A DNA stretch of 64,000 nucleotides from Lacipirellulaceae bacterium (GTDB lineage: Bacteria > Planctomycetota > Planctomycetia > Pirellulales > Lacipirellulaceae). Position 1 is the first letter of the stretch; each line of letters starts with the position of its first letter. Where the stretch lies: contig JAVJRG010000012.1 of NCBI GenBank assembly GCA_040218535.1, positions 434,001-498,000 on the forward strand, in the 5' to 3' direction. The notes under the pieces are model-generated. The model did no database searches. It was given only the letters and a program-made list of their open reading frames with translations, and had not been told where the DNA came from. Positions 25,650 through 34,900 of the stretch are shown here, in pieces. Both the position numbers and the translations under genes were made by a program.

Positions 25650-25850
25650 TCAGCCGGCTGGGGCAACCGAAACGGCACAGGGGCCTTTCTTGCCTTGACC
25701 GATTTCGTAAGTCACGGTTTGACCTTCTGCGAGATCTTCGATTGTGGTGCCTTGAACTTCCGAGTGATGGAAGAACAGATCGTCACGATCGCCCTCGATG
25801 AAACCAAAACCCTTGTCTGTGATCAGCTTCTTAATTCTACCTTCTGGCAT
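25650..25850 (-). CDS. cold-shock domain protein
   Basis: 66 residues, the standard size. RNP1 is seen as KGFGFI and RNP2 as DLFFHHS; these bind single-stranded RNA or DNA. The ATG at 25850 is preceded by GGAG at eight bases. The protein probably acts as an RNA chaperone that melts structure in mRNAs. The family member here ends in GQGKKGPCAVSVAPAG. A long untranslated stretch upstream (25851-26346) may contain a leader, as in cspA mRNAs, but I see no clear cold-box. Confidence 0.92.
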   Translation of the reverse strand: MPEGRIKKLITDKGFGFIEGDRDDLFFHHSEVQGTTIEDLAEGQTVTYEIGQGKKGPCAVSVAPAG

Positions 25851-26346
25851 TTCTGCACTCCGCATGCGTGTAACCGGACACGTGGCCGGGGTGAAACGTC
25901 TCCGCGTAGGAGAATCAATCCACCCAACAAAAATAAGGAGCAGTGGGCAGCATCTGGCGGCCTGTTGTCACTTCCAGCGGAAAATACCTTTGGCGGCATT
26001 ACTCCCAACGGAAAAGACCACGGCAACGCAGAATGCGGCGTGACGGAAAGAACATCCAAGAAGGTGGTAGCCTAACTCTCAACTCTCTCACTCACTCGTA
26101 CTCGCTGCTCGCCGCAACACATTCGCGGCTGGCAGTAGTCTACGGGACCCCGCGTCCAAAAGCAACTAAAACCTGCGAAAAGAGTGCTAGCAGGACAAAT
26201 TCACTAGGAAACAAGGCGATTTAACAAAGAAGTTTTCTTAACAAAGCTCACGAGAACCCCAAGAGCCGAGTTGCGTTAGCTCTCGGGTGATACTCTCTTC
26301 AAACAACAACCCAAGAGCCGGCGCTCCTCGGCCCTAAAATACTTCT
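25851..26346. other. intergenic region between cold-shock and Kelch genes
   Basis: About 500 bases with no family-like ORF. The promoter and leader of the cold-shock gene should be here. Near 26310-26330 a small AGCCG/TCGGC hairpin may end the Kelch transcript, which runs into this region. Confidence 0.4.
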
Positions 26347-28044
26347 TTAGTTCTCAAGTTCCACCAACTCGATATCCCCCAAGTGCCCCTCTGCAGAGGC
26401 TCCCGCGACGACCAGCAGGCTTTGCTTAGTTTCTGGGAGTTGGGGCCCCGGTAGAATGCGATGGAAGGAGCGTGGCGTGTCGAGTTCTGCCACTTTCTCC
26501 CAACCGCTTGCGGCTAAACCATGAATGGTCCCCCCGAAACTACTCGCGTAAACCTTTCCGTCACAGTTCCAAGCGGAAATCCCAAAACCGTCCATGCTGT
26601 CTTCCTCGCCGGGAAATTCTGGGAGCTTGCTCCACTCGCCGGTAGCTGGATCGAAAACATCCACTGCGCAAGTGATCTCGCGATCTTCGGTCATTCCGCC
26701 AAGGACGACCAGCTTTCCACCCAAGTGTGCGGCTGCCAACGCACGACGGCGAAACGGGGTCTTTGTGACCACCTCCCAAGTACTGCCTGGGCGGGTCAGA
26801 TCAAAAGCCAACACCTCGTCTTGCCAAGTGCCATCGCTATCGCCCTCAAGTTGCCAGCCGCCCACGACATAAATCTTGTCGCCAATCACCACGGCATCGT
26901 GCGAAGAGCGTGGCACTGGCAGTGGTGCTAACTCGCTCCACGCCTTCGCTGCCGGATCGTAACATGCGAACGTCGCGACGGAGTGCAGATCTTCATCCTC
27001 TCCTGCCGCGTTCTTAGCATTCAAGCCGCCAACGCGGTACAGCTTGCCGCCATGCGCTACCAAGGGAAAACCTTGCAGCGGTTGCCCAGCGGGGAGCGAC
27101 TCCCACTCGGCATTCTCTGCGAGCCGAATCCGTTGGAAGTTGGGCGAGAGATTATCCTTGGAATGATCGTGCGCTTTGCCCGTGTGTCCGCTATCCACAT
27201 AAAGATAGTCACCGGCGACCGCTCCTCCAAAGCTCGCCACGGGCGTGCTTAATGGTGGGAGGAAGGAAGAAGTTTTCTCGTCTTCTTCGGCGGAGGATTC
27301 TTTGTTGGCCACTTCGGATTTACCTTTTCCTAAGACGGTAAAAGTGACTGTCGCGTAGTGCGACTCGTTCTTGTAGGGCTTGCCATCAACCTCTCCATCC
27401 TTTTCAACGGTGTGGCCCACAATCGCTGCGAGCTTCGTAGGTGAAGAGGGATCCGACAACAACGGTGGAAACCACGCTTCGCCATCGCGATCGCTTTTTG
27501 CTTTCCGCGGATCGGCTTCTCCGAGCATAAGCGTCGCTTCAAAGCCCTCGACCGGCTTTCCTTGGTAGTGAATCGTCAGGCAAAGGCCACGCTCGCTAGC
27601 ACTGGGAATCACGACCAACCCCTTAGCACGTTGCTTGGCGGCACCGTCTTTCACCTTGGCCTTTGGGGGTTCACTCGGCGTCACGCCATAGTAGTAACAG
27701 TAGTACTTCAGCAGAGTGCCGTGATAGTTGCCATAGGTCAGGCTCGTGGTCAGCGTGCTCTGGGCCTTCACCGGCTTCTCAGAACGCCGTCCAATAAAGC
27801 CTTCCTCCTCCACAGCCGGCATCGCGACCGCCACGGGTTTCTCAGCCCCAATCGAGACAACCTCCGCCTTGCGTACCGCGTCGGGCAGTTTGTAGTCTCG
27901 CTCGGTGGGGTTCTCGCCAAAGAACAGCAACGCCTTGCCCTGCCTATCGACATCGAGCCAGGGGAAGTGCGCTGAGGCAAACGGAACATTGCTCGTCAAT
28001 AAAAATAGACACGCAACTATCGCAAAAACTTTGTACTTCATCAA
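26347..28044 (-). CDS. secreted protein: DUF4198-like N-domain plus Kelch repeats
   Basis: 565 residues. A signal peptide ends near SNVPFASA. Residues about 26-230 resemble DUF4198-type periplasmic domains: HFPWLDVDRQGKALLFFGENP, LTTSLTYGNYHGTLLKYYCYYYG, then a beta-domain with GLCLTIHYQGKPVEGFEATL. An acidic Ser/Glu linker follows. From about 265 come Kelch-like beta-propeller blades: VAHGGKLYRVGGLNAK, DAVVIGDKIYVVGGWQLEG, AAHLGGKLVVLGGM and ISAWNCDGKVYASSFGG. The combination suggests a metal- or ligand-handling domain fused to a carbohydrate- or protein-binding propeller outside the cytoplasm. The substrate is unknown. Confidence 0.75.
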   Translation of the reverse strand: MMKYKVFAIVACLFLLTSNVPFASAHFPWLDVDRQGKALLFFGENPTERDYKLPDAVRKAEVVSIGAEKPVAVAMPAVEEEGFIGRRSEKPVKAQSTLTTSLTYGNYHGTLLKYYCYYYGVTPSEPPKAKVKDGAAKQRAKGLVVIPSASERGLCLTIHYQGKPVEGFEATLMLGEADPRKAKSDRDGEAWFPPLLSDPSSPTKLAAIVGHTVEKDGEVDGKPYKNESHYATVTFTVLGKGKSEVANKESSAEEDEKTSSFLPPLSTPVASFGGAVAGDYLYVDSGHTGKAHDHSKDNLSPNFQRIRLAENAEWESLPAGQPLQGFPLVAHGGKLYRVGGLNAKNAAGEDEDLHSVATFACYDPAAKAWSELAPLPVPRSSHDAVVIGDKIYVVGGWQLEGDSDGTWQDEVLAFDLTRPGSTWEVVTKTPFRRRALAAAHLGGKLVVLGGMTEDREITCAVDVFDPATGEWSKLPEFPGEEDSMDGFGISAWNCDGKVYASSFGGTIHGLAASGWEKVAELDTPRSFHRILPGPQLPETKQSLLVVAGASAEGHLGDIELVELEN

Positions 28045-28152
28045 CTTAACTCTCGGTTCGAAAGGGGAATGAATTCATAACGCAGATCAGTGTGCTTTTT
28101 CATCTGCGTTGATCCGCGTTCATCTGTGGTTTCAAACTTGCAACTTAGCTGC

Positions 28153-29082
28153 TCAGTTGAGCGAGTGGTTGACTTCGCCGCCATCACGGGTAACCAAAGC
28201 TCGGCGGATCTCCGGGTCGGAATCGTCACCAATCCACAGCACGGAGCCGTCCAGCTTCACAAACTGCACGCCGCCGGGGTGGTCACTACGGAACGCACGG
28301 CTATTTTGCGTTGCCACATAGCGATCACTGTTGTTGAACAAGTGGGGCGCGCGGGCGGCAAGGTAGCCGGAGCCCTGAGCCCAGTAACCTTCCGCCCAAG
28401 CAAAGCTACTGCGTGTGCCCGGACCGCTGGGCTGGTCGATCCGAGCAAGCGGCTCCCGCTCCTCGAAGGCGTAGTTGATCTCACCGACAAGCAGCGTGTT
28501 CGAGGCGCCATCAGTGATATGCTTCAGTTTCAACTGATAGGACCCATCGGCAGGATCATCAAATGCCCCGTTATTGATCGAAGGTTGGTTGTCTGTCCGA
28601 GTCGAGATAATGTAGCTCCCTATACCTAGTGTCTCACCTGCGGTTTCACCGGAGGGTCTTTGCATTGAGCGGCAGACATAAACGTCAATCGGAGCCGTCG
28701 TCACACTAGCATTCACGGGGTCTGTGTAGGGCTTTGTCAGGTCGTAATTCGCGAACCGATTCCCTTGATCAAGGTACGGCAGCAGCAAAACCAGCGTGCT
28801 GCCGAGCGGCTCGAACTTCGCGCCATGCTGTGGTGGCGGCAGTGTCCTGCGAGCGGATTCATAGTTGAGAGTCGCGAGTCCGATTTGCTTGAGGTTATTC
28901 TGGCAACTTCCCCGCCGAGCAGCTTCTCTGGCAGCTTGCACTGCCGGCAGCAACAGGCCCACAAGCACGCCGAGAATTGCAATCACCACAAGCAGTTCGA
29001 CCAAAGTGAAACCAACACGAAGGCGAGAAATTGGGAACGGTTTGCGAATCAGATTCCACGAATTATTAGCCCCGGGATTCAT
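28153..29082 (-). CDS. DUF1559 pilin-like protein (probable separate gene)
   Basis: 309 residues if started at the ATG at 29082, which itself lies inside the repeat arm. This is the normal length of the planctomycete DUF1559 family. The N-terminal prepilin-like segment ([34 protein letters not shown]) carries a type IV pilin methylation motif and a hydrophobic helix. Then come the family blocks [21 protein letters not shown] and [11 protein letters not shown], and the ending [16 protein letters not shown] resembles the usual FADGSV signature. No other start codon lies near the helix. The function of the family is unknown, perhaps a surface pseudopilin. Confidence 0.7.
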   Translation of the reverse strand: MNPGANNSWNLIRKPFPISRLRVGFTLVELLVVIAILGVLVGLLLPAVQAAREAARRGSCQNNLKQIGLATLNYESARRTLPPPQHGAKFEPLGSTLVLLLPYLDQGNRFANYDLTKPYTDPVNASVTTAPIDVYVCRSMQRPSGETAGETLGIGSYIISTRTDNQPSINNGAFDDPADGSYQLKLKHITDGASNTLLVGEINYAFEEREPLARIDQPSGPGTRSSFAWAEGYWAQGSGYLAARAPHLFNNSDRYVATQNSRAFRSDHPGGVQFVKLDGSVLWIGDDSDPEIRRALVTRDGGEVNHSLN

Positions 29083-30534
29083 CCCGGGGTGACTGTGGTC
29101 TTGAAGTATCTCGACCGAGCAGTTGGGTCGTTTTGTCAGCCAACTCCCAACGAGGTCGAAATGAATCACGGCTGATTTCGGTCTCGGCTTTAAGCCACTC
29201 GTACACAATCTTGCTCGCTCGACCGACCCATGGGCATCTCCGTCAACCCCAGGATAAATCCTGGGGCTAATAATTTCCCGAAGGCATCGCTGGCTCCTAA
29301 CGAGCAAACTGACAAAGCCGACAACAATCACCCAGGCGGCCGGCTCGGGAACCGCGATGACACTAGCGGGGTTGTCACTTCCATAATTCCCGTGCCAATC
29401 ACTCAAAGCGGTCGAGCCCAATTCGTCACGTTGCCAGAACAGAAAATCCGCTCCATCAACGACATCGTTTTCGTCGAAGTCACCAGCAAGCCCCTCTGCG
29501 ATGGTGTAATCAATCGTCAGAGTCGCCGCTTCCGCACCGGGGAAGTCCAACGGGTCAGCTTCTTTGAAATACCACCGAGGGATGCCGGCACTGCTTTGCT
29601 GTACCGAGGGATGGAGCGATGACAGAGCAAAACCTAGCACTCCTTCCGCAAGCGATTGCTGGACATACTCTTTCACACCGGGCAACGTGAGATCGATCTC
29701 GAAGGTGAACGTCGCGTCAAAGGGTACCTCCTCGCCATCGACAAGGTCAGCGGTGTCTGCCGCGTTCCGCGCCGTGCCGATCGCCCAAGGAGTGGCATCA
29801 AACGGAGCGGTTGTATTTCCAGGAGCCGTTGCACTGAAGCCACCGGTAATGTTGTTGGAAACGTCGCGATAGTCCCCTGGACTGCTCGCATCTCCATCAG
29901 TCGGATATGCAACATAGGACGCGCCCGGACCAGAATGCACACTGTCAGCTTCACTCAGGCGTTGCCCTGTCTGGTTACTACCTAGAGCAAAGCCCTCGTA
30001 ACCGGCACGAAAACCGACGCCGAACAACTCAATCGCCTGCTGGCCATCGACAGCCTGATTCATGAAATCAGACAGGTAGCCTGTGGCCGTTGGTGCCGAG
30101 CTCTCGTAGCGAATTGAGTCGCCAAAAAAGTTTTGCATCCGAGCCGTAAACGTCACGGAGGTGACTTGGTAGGCACTAGGAGCGAGACCTGTAGTGATGT
30201 CGTTGAGCGTTTCAAAGGCGAATAGAGTGTTCGCAAAACGGGCGGCATTACTGGAAGTCATGGGGTTGAACTGACCAGATTGCTGATCGACGCTCAAGCC
30301 GCCAGTCCACGTCGAGCCTTGCTCGCGTGTCCCCGGTGCACCGCCATTGATGTAAGTCCACGTATCAAGATCTGGCTGGTCCCAGGTGGCGACTTCGGCA
30401 TGTGCGACACTGCTGCTCAATAAAACGCTCCCCAGCGTAAGCCAAAGGAGGAACACGCCAACGATCAGACCCAGCACGGTTGCGAAACGCCGTGTGGACT
30501 GCTTGGTTTGCGACTCTTGCAGAGGCTTTTTCAT
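28153..30534 (-). CDS. in-frame join of a PEP-CTERM protein and a DUF1559 protein
   Basis: One open frame of 793 residues from ATG 30534 ([14 protein letters not shown] 11 bases upstream). The first about 420 residues are a normal PEP-CTERM protein: a long signal peptide, a beta-rich body, a dockerin-like [17 protein letters not shown], then [22 protein letters not shown], the sorting signal. Instead of a stop the frame enters an inverted-repeat element (29274-29062, 71 codons, [11 protein letters not shown]...[12 protein letters not shown]). It then continues into [23 protein letters not shown], the pilin-like start of a DUF1559 protein. Such a chain makes no topological sense as one protein, so two genes run together by the repeat are likelier. 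Confidence 0.6.
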   Translation of the reverse strand: MKKPLQESQTKQSTRRFATVLGLIVGVFLLWLTLGSVLLSSSVAHAEVATWDQPDLDTWTYINGGAPGTREQGSTWTGGLSVDQQSGQFNPMTSSNAARFANTLFAFETLNDITTGLAPSAYQVTSVTFTARMQNFFGDSIRYESSAPTATGYLSDFMNQAVDGQQAIELFGVGFRAGYEGFALGSNQTGQRLSEADSVHSGPGASYVAYPTDGDASSPGDYRDVSNNITGGFSATAPGNTTAPFDATPWAIGTARNAADTADLVDGEEVPFDATFTFEIDLTLPGVKEYVQQSLAEGVLGFALSSLHPSVQQSSAGIPRWYFKEADPLDFPGAEAATLTIDYTIAEGLAGDFDENDVVDGADFLFWQRDELGSTALSDWHGNYGSDNPASVIAVPEPAAWVIVVGFVSLLVRSQRCLREIISPRIYPGVDGDAHGSVERARLCTSGLKPRPKSAVIHFDLVGSWLTKRPNCSVEILQDHSHPGMNPGANNSWNLIRKPFPISRLRVGFTLVELLVVIAILGVLVGLLLPAVQAAREAARRGSCQNNLKQIGLATLNYESARRTLPPPQHGAKFEPLGSTLVLLLPYLDQGNRFANYDLTKPYTDPVNASVTTAPIDVYVCRSMQRPSGETAGETLGIGSYIISTRTDNQPSINNGAFDDPADGSYQLKLKHITDGASNTLLVGEINYAFEEREPLARIDQPSGPGTRSSFAWAEGYWAQGSGYLAARAPHLFNNSDRYVATQNSRAFRSDHPGGVQFVKLDGSVLWIGDDSDPEIRRALVTRDGGEVNHSLN
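29062..29274. repeat. 213-bp inverted-repeat element in the PEP-CTERM/DUF1559 junction
   Basis: 29-base ends (29062-29090 and 29246-29274) match at 26 of 29 positions, all differences being transitions. The ends contain ATTATTAGCCCC. The length is exactly 71 codons, keeping both flanking genes in one frame. Confidence 0.75.
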
Positions 30535-30631
30535 AAAGCTTCTCCCATAAGGGCTAACAACCGGGTGCTGACCGAATCGTCCATTCCATTCGATCAGCAC
30601 CGGCCAGTTTTTAAGAGTTAGTTCCTAATGG

Positions 30632-31435
30632 TTAGTTCCGGCAACGGCGTGCGTGAAGAACACCTATCCCCATGAGAGATACAAGTACAAAAGACGATAG
30701 TTCCGGCACACCAATCGAGCCAATGCTATTGATCGCTGGCGAAGCACCAGGAGTCCAATAGGTGTCCACCTGAAAGGCATCAATCGCGATATCTGCGGTG
30801 CCAACGTCTGAGGTCATTTCGATACTGAAGGGAAGGTTCGCGCCGGGAGCAGTCCACTCTTGCCAGTAGACTCCCGAGCCGTTGGCCTCGAGCCCATAAA
30901 GGTCTTTCTGCTTCGTCCAACCCGGCAGGTCGAAAAAGAGATCCTCAATGGCGGCACCGGTTGTGGCCATCCCACCAGCCGTTTGGCCGATCACCTGCAA
31001 CACAAGCGTCGTGCAACCATCAGTGCCGCTCGCTGGAGCAATGCCCGTAATGGTGTCATCAAGCTGGTTGTTGTGTGGTGGAGGACCGATCGCAAAACCC
31101 GTGTAGAAGTTGCCGCTACCACTACGGTGGCCATATGTCGTTGGAGAGGGATCGTTGGCGCCATCGTTGCCCTGATAAATCCGCACGTTAGGAACTGCGG
31201 TTCCCAAGTCGGGCGTCGTATCATCAAGCACCCGCCCAAACCCCAAAACGGCATTTCCGCCGATCTCAAAGTCGTCCCAGCCAAAGTAGGCGGTATTGGC
31301 ATCACTGCCACGCGCCCAAGCGTCTGGCTGGTAGTCCCAGGATTGACCCTGAGAAGTGGTGATCGCGAACAATCGATTGGAGGAAATGGCAGCGGCCAGT
31401 GCGATAGCCAAGAAACAGCATCTGTTAATCATCAT
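30632..31435 (-). CDS. secreted PEP-CTERM-like protein
   Basis: 267 residues from ATG 31435 (MMINRCCFLAIALAAAISSNRLFA, signal peptide). The body is beta-rich with Gly, Asn and Thr (GWDDFEIGGNAVLGFGRVLDD, NFYTGFAIGPPPHNNQ). The C-terminus reads GVPELSSFVLVSLMGIGVLHARRCRN, a variant PEP-CTERM signal: a VPEL motif, a hydrophobic helix and a basic tail. It is probably sorted to the cell surface by an exosortase-type system. It is followed by the PEP-CTERM/DUF1559 ORF 98 bases downstream on the same strand, so the two may be co-transcribed. Confidence 0.75.
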   Translation of the reverse strand: MMINRCCFLAIALAAAISSNRLFAITTSQGQSWDYQPDAWARGSDANTAYFGWDDFEIGGNAVLGFGRVLDDTTPDLGTAVPNVRIYQGNDGANDPSPTTYGHRSGSGNFYTGFAIGPPPHNNQLDDTITGIAPASGTDGCTTLVLQVIGQTAGGMATTGAAIEDLFFDLPGWTKQKDLYGLEANGSGVYWQEWTAPGANLPFSIEMTSDVGTADIAIDAFQVDTYWTPGASPAINSIGSIGVPELSSFVLVSLMGIGVLHARRCRN

Positions 31436-31590
31436 CAGTTCAATCACTCTCCAGGAATGCAATAAGAACACCCACAACCGACTCGATTGCGGCTGGGGAA
31501 CCTCTTAGCTGGCGAGTGACCGGAAGAATCCGCTGCAGTTTTCCACAGTGGCTGCTTATTGAGCAGAACGGCCTGGCTGGCGGGAAGGAT

Positions 31591-31604
31591 ACTTGATATC
31601 AAGT
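31591..31604 (+). promoter_or_regulatory. palindromic candidate operator upstream of hemP
   Basis: ACTTGATATCAAGT is a perfect 14-base palindrome 95 bases before the hemP ATG. An iron or heme repressor site is a guess; no consensus is matched. Confidence 0.3.
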
Positions 31605-31698
31605 CTCAGTAGCAATAAACTAACGAATCCCGAGTCTACCACAAGCCCTACAGCCCTCTTTTCGCAAGAAAAGATGCATTTATCACATCGAGTCAATA

Positions 31699-31878
31699 AT
31701 GGCTGAATTCAAGGCCCAAAACGATCCTTCGGAGCAAAAAAGCGTCGAGAAAAATCAGATCCGCACCGTGGAAGCGGAGAGTTTGCTGCAAGGAGAAAAG
31801 CAAATCCTCATCAGCCATTCGGGTGAGAACTACCGACTGATTGTGACGCGGAACAATCGGCTGATCCTGCAGAAGTAA
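31699..31878 (+). CDS. hemP: small hemin uptake protein HemP
   Basis: A 59-residue ORF (ATG 31699, stop TAA 31876-31878). The C-terminal half reads SLLQGEKQILISHSGENYRLIVTRNNRLILQK. This fits the HemP family pattern: a Leu-x-Gly-x4-Ile/Val-x-Ile-x-H start, then YRL-x3-T-x3-KLIL-x-K. The N-terminal half is polar and variable. HemP proteins are small cytoplasmic factors linked to heme uptake and iron regulation. No heme receptor or transporter lies nearby. The stop is followed directly by a large inverted repeat, and a palindromic candidate operator lies upstream. Confidence 0.75.
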   Translation: MAEFKAQNDPSEQKSVEKNQIRTVEAESLLQGEKQILISHSGENYRLIVTRNNRLILQK

Positions 31879-31883
31879 GCCGC

Positions 31884-31935
31884 GAGCGTAAGCGACCGGA
31901 TTGCAGAGTGATTCGGAATCCGGTCGCTTACGCTC
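31884..31935. terminator. 19-bp perfect inverted repeat after hemP
   Basis: GAGCGTAAGCGACCGGATT (31884-31902) pairs perfectly with 31917-31935. It lies between hemP and the convergent stop at 31957 and may terminate both. Confidence 0.7.
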
Positions 31936-31956
31936 ACGGCCGAAGTGATACGACAA

Positions 31957-34900
31957 TCACCGCTTGCCGACGCCAGACCGCCCCGCCAGTACGCGATTGA
32001 GATCACCTGGCCGCACGGGTTTCACAAGATGCTCGTCGAAGCCTGCGTCCATAATCTCTTGATGAGCCTTCTCGCCACCAAAACCCGTTAACGCCACTAG
32101 ATAGACGGAGTCGGAGTCGATGGTTGACCGCACCTGTCGGGCCACTTGGTAACCATCCAGCCCTGGCAAGTGAATATCGACGAGCGCGACGTCCGGGCGC
32201 TGCGAAAGAATCGCTTCCAGTCCCTGGTTACCATCGGCAGCACTGGTCACCTCGTGACCGTCGAGTTCCAGCAACTCGATCATCATTTCACGCGCGTCCT
32301 GTTGGTCTTCAACGATTAACACGCGGCACGGATCAACGGCTGCCAGTTCAACTTGCGGTCGGGGCGTTAGTTGGCTCGCCTGCTCTGCTAACGGCAATCG
32401 CACAATGAACCGGCTGCCATGCCCAAGTCCGTCACTCTCCACATCGACTTGTCCGCCATGCATCTCCACAAGCGATTTCACCAACGAAAGCCCCACCCCT
32501 AAACCACCATGCGCCTGTTTCTGACTATGTTCCGACTGCACGAACATGTCGAACACCAGAGGCAAGAAATCGGGATCGATCCCCCGCCCCGAATCGATAA
32601 CCGACAGTACCGCGTCGTTAGTATCGTGTTGGACGACGACCCGAACCTTTCCTTCGGCGGGGGTATACTTAACGGCATTCGAAAGCAGATTTTCCAGCAC
32701 CTGCATGAGTCGCGTACGATCCACATCCACCCAAACGGGTTTAGTCGGTGTTGCCAGAGAAAGCTCGAGCCCCGCATCCTTCCGCTGAGAATCGAACGAC
32801 TCAGTGGCCGAGCGTGCTAGTTCGTTGAGATCCAACCGTTGGCGGTCGAGCGTTAGCTTGTTCTTGGTAATCCGTGCCACATCCAGTAAGTCGTCCAACA
32901 GTCGCGAGATTTGCTCCGATTGGCGGAGAATAACCTCCTCTTGCCGCGTGAGTCCTTCTTGCGAGCGTTTCTGGGTAACGCGAATCGCACTCAACACGGC
33001 AGCTAACGGATTACGCAACTCGTGCGACAAAGTCGCCAGGAAACGATCACGCCCCACGATAGAACTCTTGAGCTGCGCCTCGAACTGCTTTCGCTTGGAA
33101 ATGTCCTGAACAAACGCAATCGCGTAGAGCGGCTTCCCTTCGTCGTCTCGCTGCATCGAAACGGTTAAGTTGATCCAAACCGACTTGCCTGACTTCTTAA
33201 TGTATCGCTTCTGGATCGAATAGCTGGATAACTCGCCGGCGATCAGTGAACGATAACGCTCTAGGTCTGCATCCAGATCTTTGGGGTGGGTAATGTGCTG
33301 GAAGTCTGAGGCGAGCAACTCCTCCTTGCTGTACTCGACTATCTCGCACAGCCGATCATTCACTCGCAGCCAACGGCCATCCACTGCCACGTGCGCGATT
33401 CCGACCGCCGCATTCTCAAACGTGCTGCGGAACCGCAGTTCACTGTCATGCAGTTTACGACGCTCTGCATCGAGCATTGTCAAATCAATCAACGACAGGA
33501 TTACCCCGTCTTGCGAAGAGGTCGAGAGATAAGGCAGAATCCGCACCAAGTAGCGAGTCCCCGTTTCACTGTGAACTTCCCTCTCCACCCGCGTGTGGTT
33601 CTCAACAACGGACCTCAGATCGTTGTACAAATCAGGATAGTCGAGCGTATGCGTGAATGACTCGATGGAACGCCCGATATCTCCCTCATGCACCTGAAAA
33701 ACCGCACTGATCCCCGGCGTGAACTTGCGGATCAGCAAGACTTCACTCAGGAACATCGTCGCGACATCCACGCTTTGCAGCAGATTCTCGACGTCTTCGC
33801 TCAGGAGCGAAAGTTCGCCGATCTTACGTTGATGTTCGGCATTGACCGTATAGAGCTCTTCATTCACTGAATGGAGCTCTTCGTTCGTACTCTGGAGTTC
33901 CTCGTTGCTGGCGGTGAGTTCTTCGTTGGTGCTTTGCAGTTCTTCGTTGCTAGTTTCAAGCTCCTGAATGGCCGACTGCAGACTTTCGCGAGTCATCTGC
34001 AATTCGTTCTGCAAGTTCTCAAACTCCGTGGAACCGACAAGATCCTGATCTAACTCCTGAAAGACTTCAGCCAGGTCTTCCTGCTCCTCAACCGAGGCAA
34101 TGTAAATCGTGCCCTCAATCAGTTGGGCCTGCTGCGGGGATACACGAAGATTGACCACCTTCGAATCGGCACCAACTCCCAGGCTAACTCCATGCATCGA
34201 GATCGTGCGATCTTCACGCATCGCTCGCCGCAGAGCCCCATTGAGTACTGTACGCAACTCAGGAACGACCATTTCGAGAATGTTATTCTTGAACCTTCCC
34301 TCGGCTGGGGCTAAGTACTCATTCGCACCCGGCGTACTATAAACCAACTCATGCGACTCGTTGATGAAGAACGACGGTGGAAAATGGGCACTGGCGAGTT
34401 GCTCGAACGCGGCAATAATCTGCTGATCAGCCAGTTGCTGACCCCGTCGTACTTGACGATTCTTCAAGACATCGGAATCCGAGCGCGGCGACGGATCGGA
34501 AAGCCTTATTTTATTGAGCAAACTGATGTCGCGTTGCTTTTGAAATAGAGAGGCACGCGTATCGGTCGTTGAAAACTCTTTCTGCAGTTCGCCTACGGTC
34601 TCGCTAGAACCAAGCATCAAATAGCCTTTGGACCGTAGCCCAAAGTGAAACAACGACAACGCTTTTTGCTGGGCGCTCGGCTCTAGGTAGATCAACATGT
34701 TGCGACATGTGATCAGGTCTATCTTGGTAAACGGTGCATCACGAAGCACGTCGTGCTTAGCGAACACCAACATGCGGCGAAGCTCTGCATTGACGCGATA
34801 AGTGCCCTCTGCCGTCTCTTCAAAGTACTGCTCAAGTCGCTCGGCATTGACCGCCGCGACTTGTTCGGAGGTATACTGGCCAGCGGCAGCGAATTCCAGC

